From: Terebella lapidaria
Lineage: Eukaryota; Annelida; Polychaeta; Terebellida; Terebellidae
Assembly (NCBI GenBank): GCA_949152475.1
Contig: OX424568.1
Location: forward strand, 26,325,667-26,389,666
Direction of reading: 5' to 3'
Length of the DNA stretch: 64,000 nt
Shown here one piece after another: positions 61,519-64,000 of this stretch; position 1 is the stretch's first letter, and each line of letters begins with the position of its first letter. The notes beneath the pieces are model-generated. The model did not search any database, was not told the DNA's origin, and saw only the letters and a program-made list of their open reading frames with translations. The translations under genes and the position numbers were made by a program.

Positions 61519-64000
61519 AATGTAAGTATCATTCTATTACCACCAACAGTCAGATTTTGATGAAGCCAAAAACAAACGTAAAATAGAACATTTTGGAATA
61601 GAAACAAAGCCTGACCAAATAGTTAATCCAAAGACACACTGGCGTCATCAGGGGCAGACAGTGTGTTAAATGTAGTTGTTTCTACTGTACACCTGATGGA
61701 ATTAGTATACAACTGCCCAACAACCTATGGAAATAATTTAGAAATCTGAAACAAACCCCATGGAATAGATATATGACAAGTACATAAGTACCTAATCACA
61801 AGTTAGAAGGCTACTGAGTTGATGGTATCCTCGGGGACAGATTTAACGTCTGCCAGCAGTGACACCGACTCAGTGGTATGAATGTAAGTATCAATCTATT
61901 ACCACCAACAGTCCGATTTTGATGAAGACAAAGACAAACGTAAAATAGAACATTTTGGAATAGAAACAAAGCCCGACCAAATAGTTAATCCAAAGACACA
62001 CTGGCGTCATCAGGGGCAGACAGTGTGTTAAATGTAGTTGTTTCCACTGTACACCTGATGGAATTAGTATACAACTGCCCAACAACCTATGGAAATAATT
62101 TAGAAATCTGAAACAAACCCCATGGAATAGATATATGACAAGTACATAAGTACCTAATCACAAGCCAGAAAGCTACTGGGTTGATGGTATCCTCGGGGAC
62201 AGATTTAACGTCCGCCAGCAGTGACACCGACTCAGTGGTATGAATGTAAGTATCAATCTATTACCACCAACAGTCAGATTTTGATGAAGCCAAAAACAAA
62301 TGTAAAATAGAACATTTTGGAATAGAAACAAAGCCCGACCAAATAGTTAATCCAAAGACACACTGGCGTCATCAGGGGCAGACAGTGTGTTAAATGTAGT
62401 TGTTTCTACTGTACACCTGATGGATTTAGTATACAGCTGCCCAGCAACCTATGGAAATAATTTAGAAATCTGAAACAAACCCCATGGAATAGATATATGA
62501 CAAGTACATAAGTACCTAATCACAAGCCAGAAGGCTACTGAGTTGATGGTATCCTCGGGTACAGATTTAACGTCTGCCAGCAGTGACACCGACTCAGTGG
62601 TATGAATGTAAGTATCAATCTATTACCACCAACAGTCCGATTTTGATGAAGACAAAGACAAACGTAAAATAGAACATTTTGGAATAGAAACAAAGCCCGA
62701 CCAAATAGTTAATCCAAAGACACACTGGCGTCATCAGGGGCAGACAGTGTGTTAAATGTAGTTGTTTCCACTGTACACCTGATGGAATTAGTATACAACT
62801 GCCCAACAACCTATGGAAATAATTTAGAAATCTGAAACAAACCCCATGGAATAGATATATGACAAGTACATAAGTACCTAATCAGAAGCCAGAAGGCTAC
62901 TGAGTTGATGGTATCCTCGGGGACAGATTTAACGTCCGCCAGCAGTGACACCGACTCAGTGGTATGAATGTAAGTATCAATCTATTACCACCAACAGTCA
63001 GATTTTGATGAAGCCAAAAACAAACGTATAATAGAACATTTTGGAATAGAAACAAAGCCCGACCAAATAGTTAATCCAAAGACACACTGGCGTCATCAGG
63101 GGCAGACAGTGTGTTAAATGTAGTTGTTTCTACTGTACACCTGATGGAATTAGTATACAACTGCCCAACAACCTATGGAAATAATTTAGAAATCTGAAAC
63201 AAACCCCATGGAATAGATATATGACAAGTACATAAGTACCTAATCACAAGCCAGAAGGCTACTGAGTTGATGGTATCCTCGGGGACAGATTTAACGTCCG
63301 CCAGCAGTGACACCGACTCAGTGGTATGAATGTAAGTATCAATCTATTACCACCAACAGTCAGATTTTGATGAAGCCAAAAACAAACGTAAAATAGAACA
63401 TTTTGGAATAGAAACAAAGCCCGACCAAATAGTTAATCCAAAGACACACTGGCGTCATCAGGGGCAGACAGTGTTAAATGTAGTTGTTTCTACTGTACAC
63501 CTGATGGAATTAGTATACAACTGCCCAGCAACCTATGGAAATAATTTAGAAATCTGAAACAAACCCCATGGAATAGATATATGACAAGTACATAAGTACC
63601 TAATCACAAGCCAGAAGGCTACTGAGTTGATGGTATCCTCGGGGACAGATTTAACGTCCGCCAGCAGTGACACCGACTCAGTGGTATGAATGTAAGTATC
63701 AATCTATTACCACCAACAGTCAGATTTTGATGAAGCCAAAAACAAATGTAAAATAGAACATTTTGGAATAGAAACAAAGCCCGACCAAATAGTTAATCCA
63801 AAGACACACTGGCGTCATCAGGGGCAGACAGTGTGTTAAATGTAGTTGTTTCCACTGTACACCTGATGGAATTAGTATACAACTGCCCAACAACCTATGG
63901 AAATAATTTAGAAATCTGAAACAAACCCCATGGAATAGATATATGACAAGTACATAAGTACCTAATCACAAGCCAGAAAGCTACTGGGTTGATGGTATCC
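61519..64000 (+). repeat. 362-bp satellite array, seven monomers, running off the window
   Basis: Monomers start at 61519, 61881, 62243, 62605, 62967, 63329 and 63689, each with AATGTAAGTATC. Period is 362 except one of 360 that lacks two bases. Monomers at 61881 and 62605 share private variants (CAGTCCGATT and GACAAAGACAAACG), giving a 724-bp dimer over the first four. Later monomers are of the other type. Non-coding; the short frames in it are repeats of the same DNA. Confidence 0.95.

Noticed and set aside
61519-64000. CRISPR-like or gene-like reading of the regular repeats and repeated GTAAGT words
   Set aside because: The genome is eukaryotic and the whole 362-bp unit is repeated with no variable spacers. 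The GTAAGT donors have no conserved exon frames beside them.

Overview
This is metazoan nuclear DNA. It shows intron-bearing genes, AATAAA-type polyadenylation signals, BEL/Pao and Ty3/gypsy LTR elements, a LINE fragment with an RNase H domain, several MITEs, long tandem duplications and a satellite array. The base composition is AT-rich and the repeat mix fits a marine invertebrate (lophotrochozoan or basal deuterostome). I cannot name the species, and no rRNA or tRNA gene is visible.

Layout: 1-6890 is non-coding and dominated by an old, diverged duplication (1-2290 and 3887-6090), followed by a small MITE (6466-6680). 6891-13338 is a young tandem duplication. Each copy carries one minus-strand gene for a 386-residue single-pass membrane protein of unknown family. 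A third, more diverged member (402 residues) lies at 28194-29402 on the same strand, so the three form one host gene cluster. 13339-17942 is non-coding with small dispersed repeats. A nearly whole, very young BEL/Pao element (17943-27020, minus strand, 5-bp target duplication) separates the third gene from the first two. 29403-40919 is intergenic, with several dispersed repeat families, a short retroposed insertion and a 5'-truncated LINE (about 38718-39725).

The most notable object is a DNA transposon at 40925-49665. It has 556-bp terminal inverted repeats that look identical, a 5-bp ATATT target duplication, and two convergent genes. One is a seven-finger C2H2 protein on the plus strand. 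The other is a seven-exon gene of about 1,550 codons on the minus strand. The large protein combines a YqaJ-type PD-(D/E)XK nuclease domain with flanking blocks that look like an RNase H-fold (DDE) transposase, apparently with the nuclease between the first and second acidic blocks. I know of no described transposon superfamily with this combination of TIR, target-site size and domain order.

The transposon sits at the edge of a Ty3/gypsy remnant (49671-52715), whose LTR was itself interrupted by a 1.76-kb TIR element (50109-51870). From about 52808 to 61240 a unit of about 3.8 kb is repeated 2.1 times. Differences between its copies date a TA-flanked MITE, a gypsy solo LTR and a double-MITE palindrome to after the duplication. 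The window ends in a 362-bp satellite array (61519-64000) with a partly dimeric higher-order structure.
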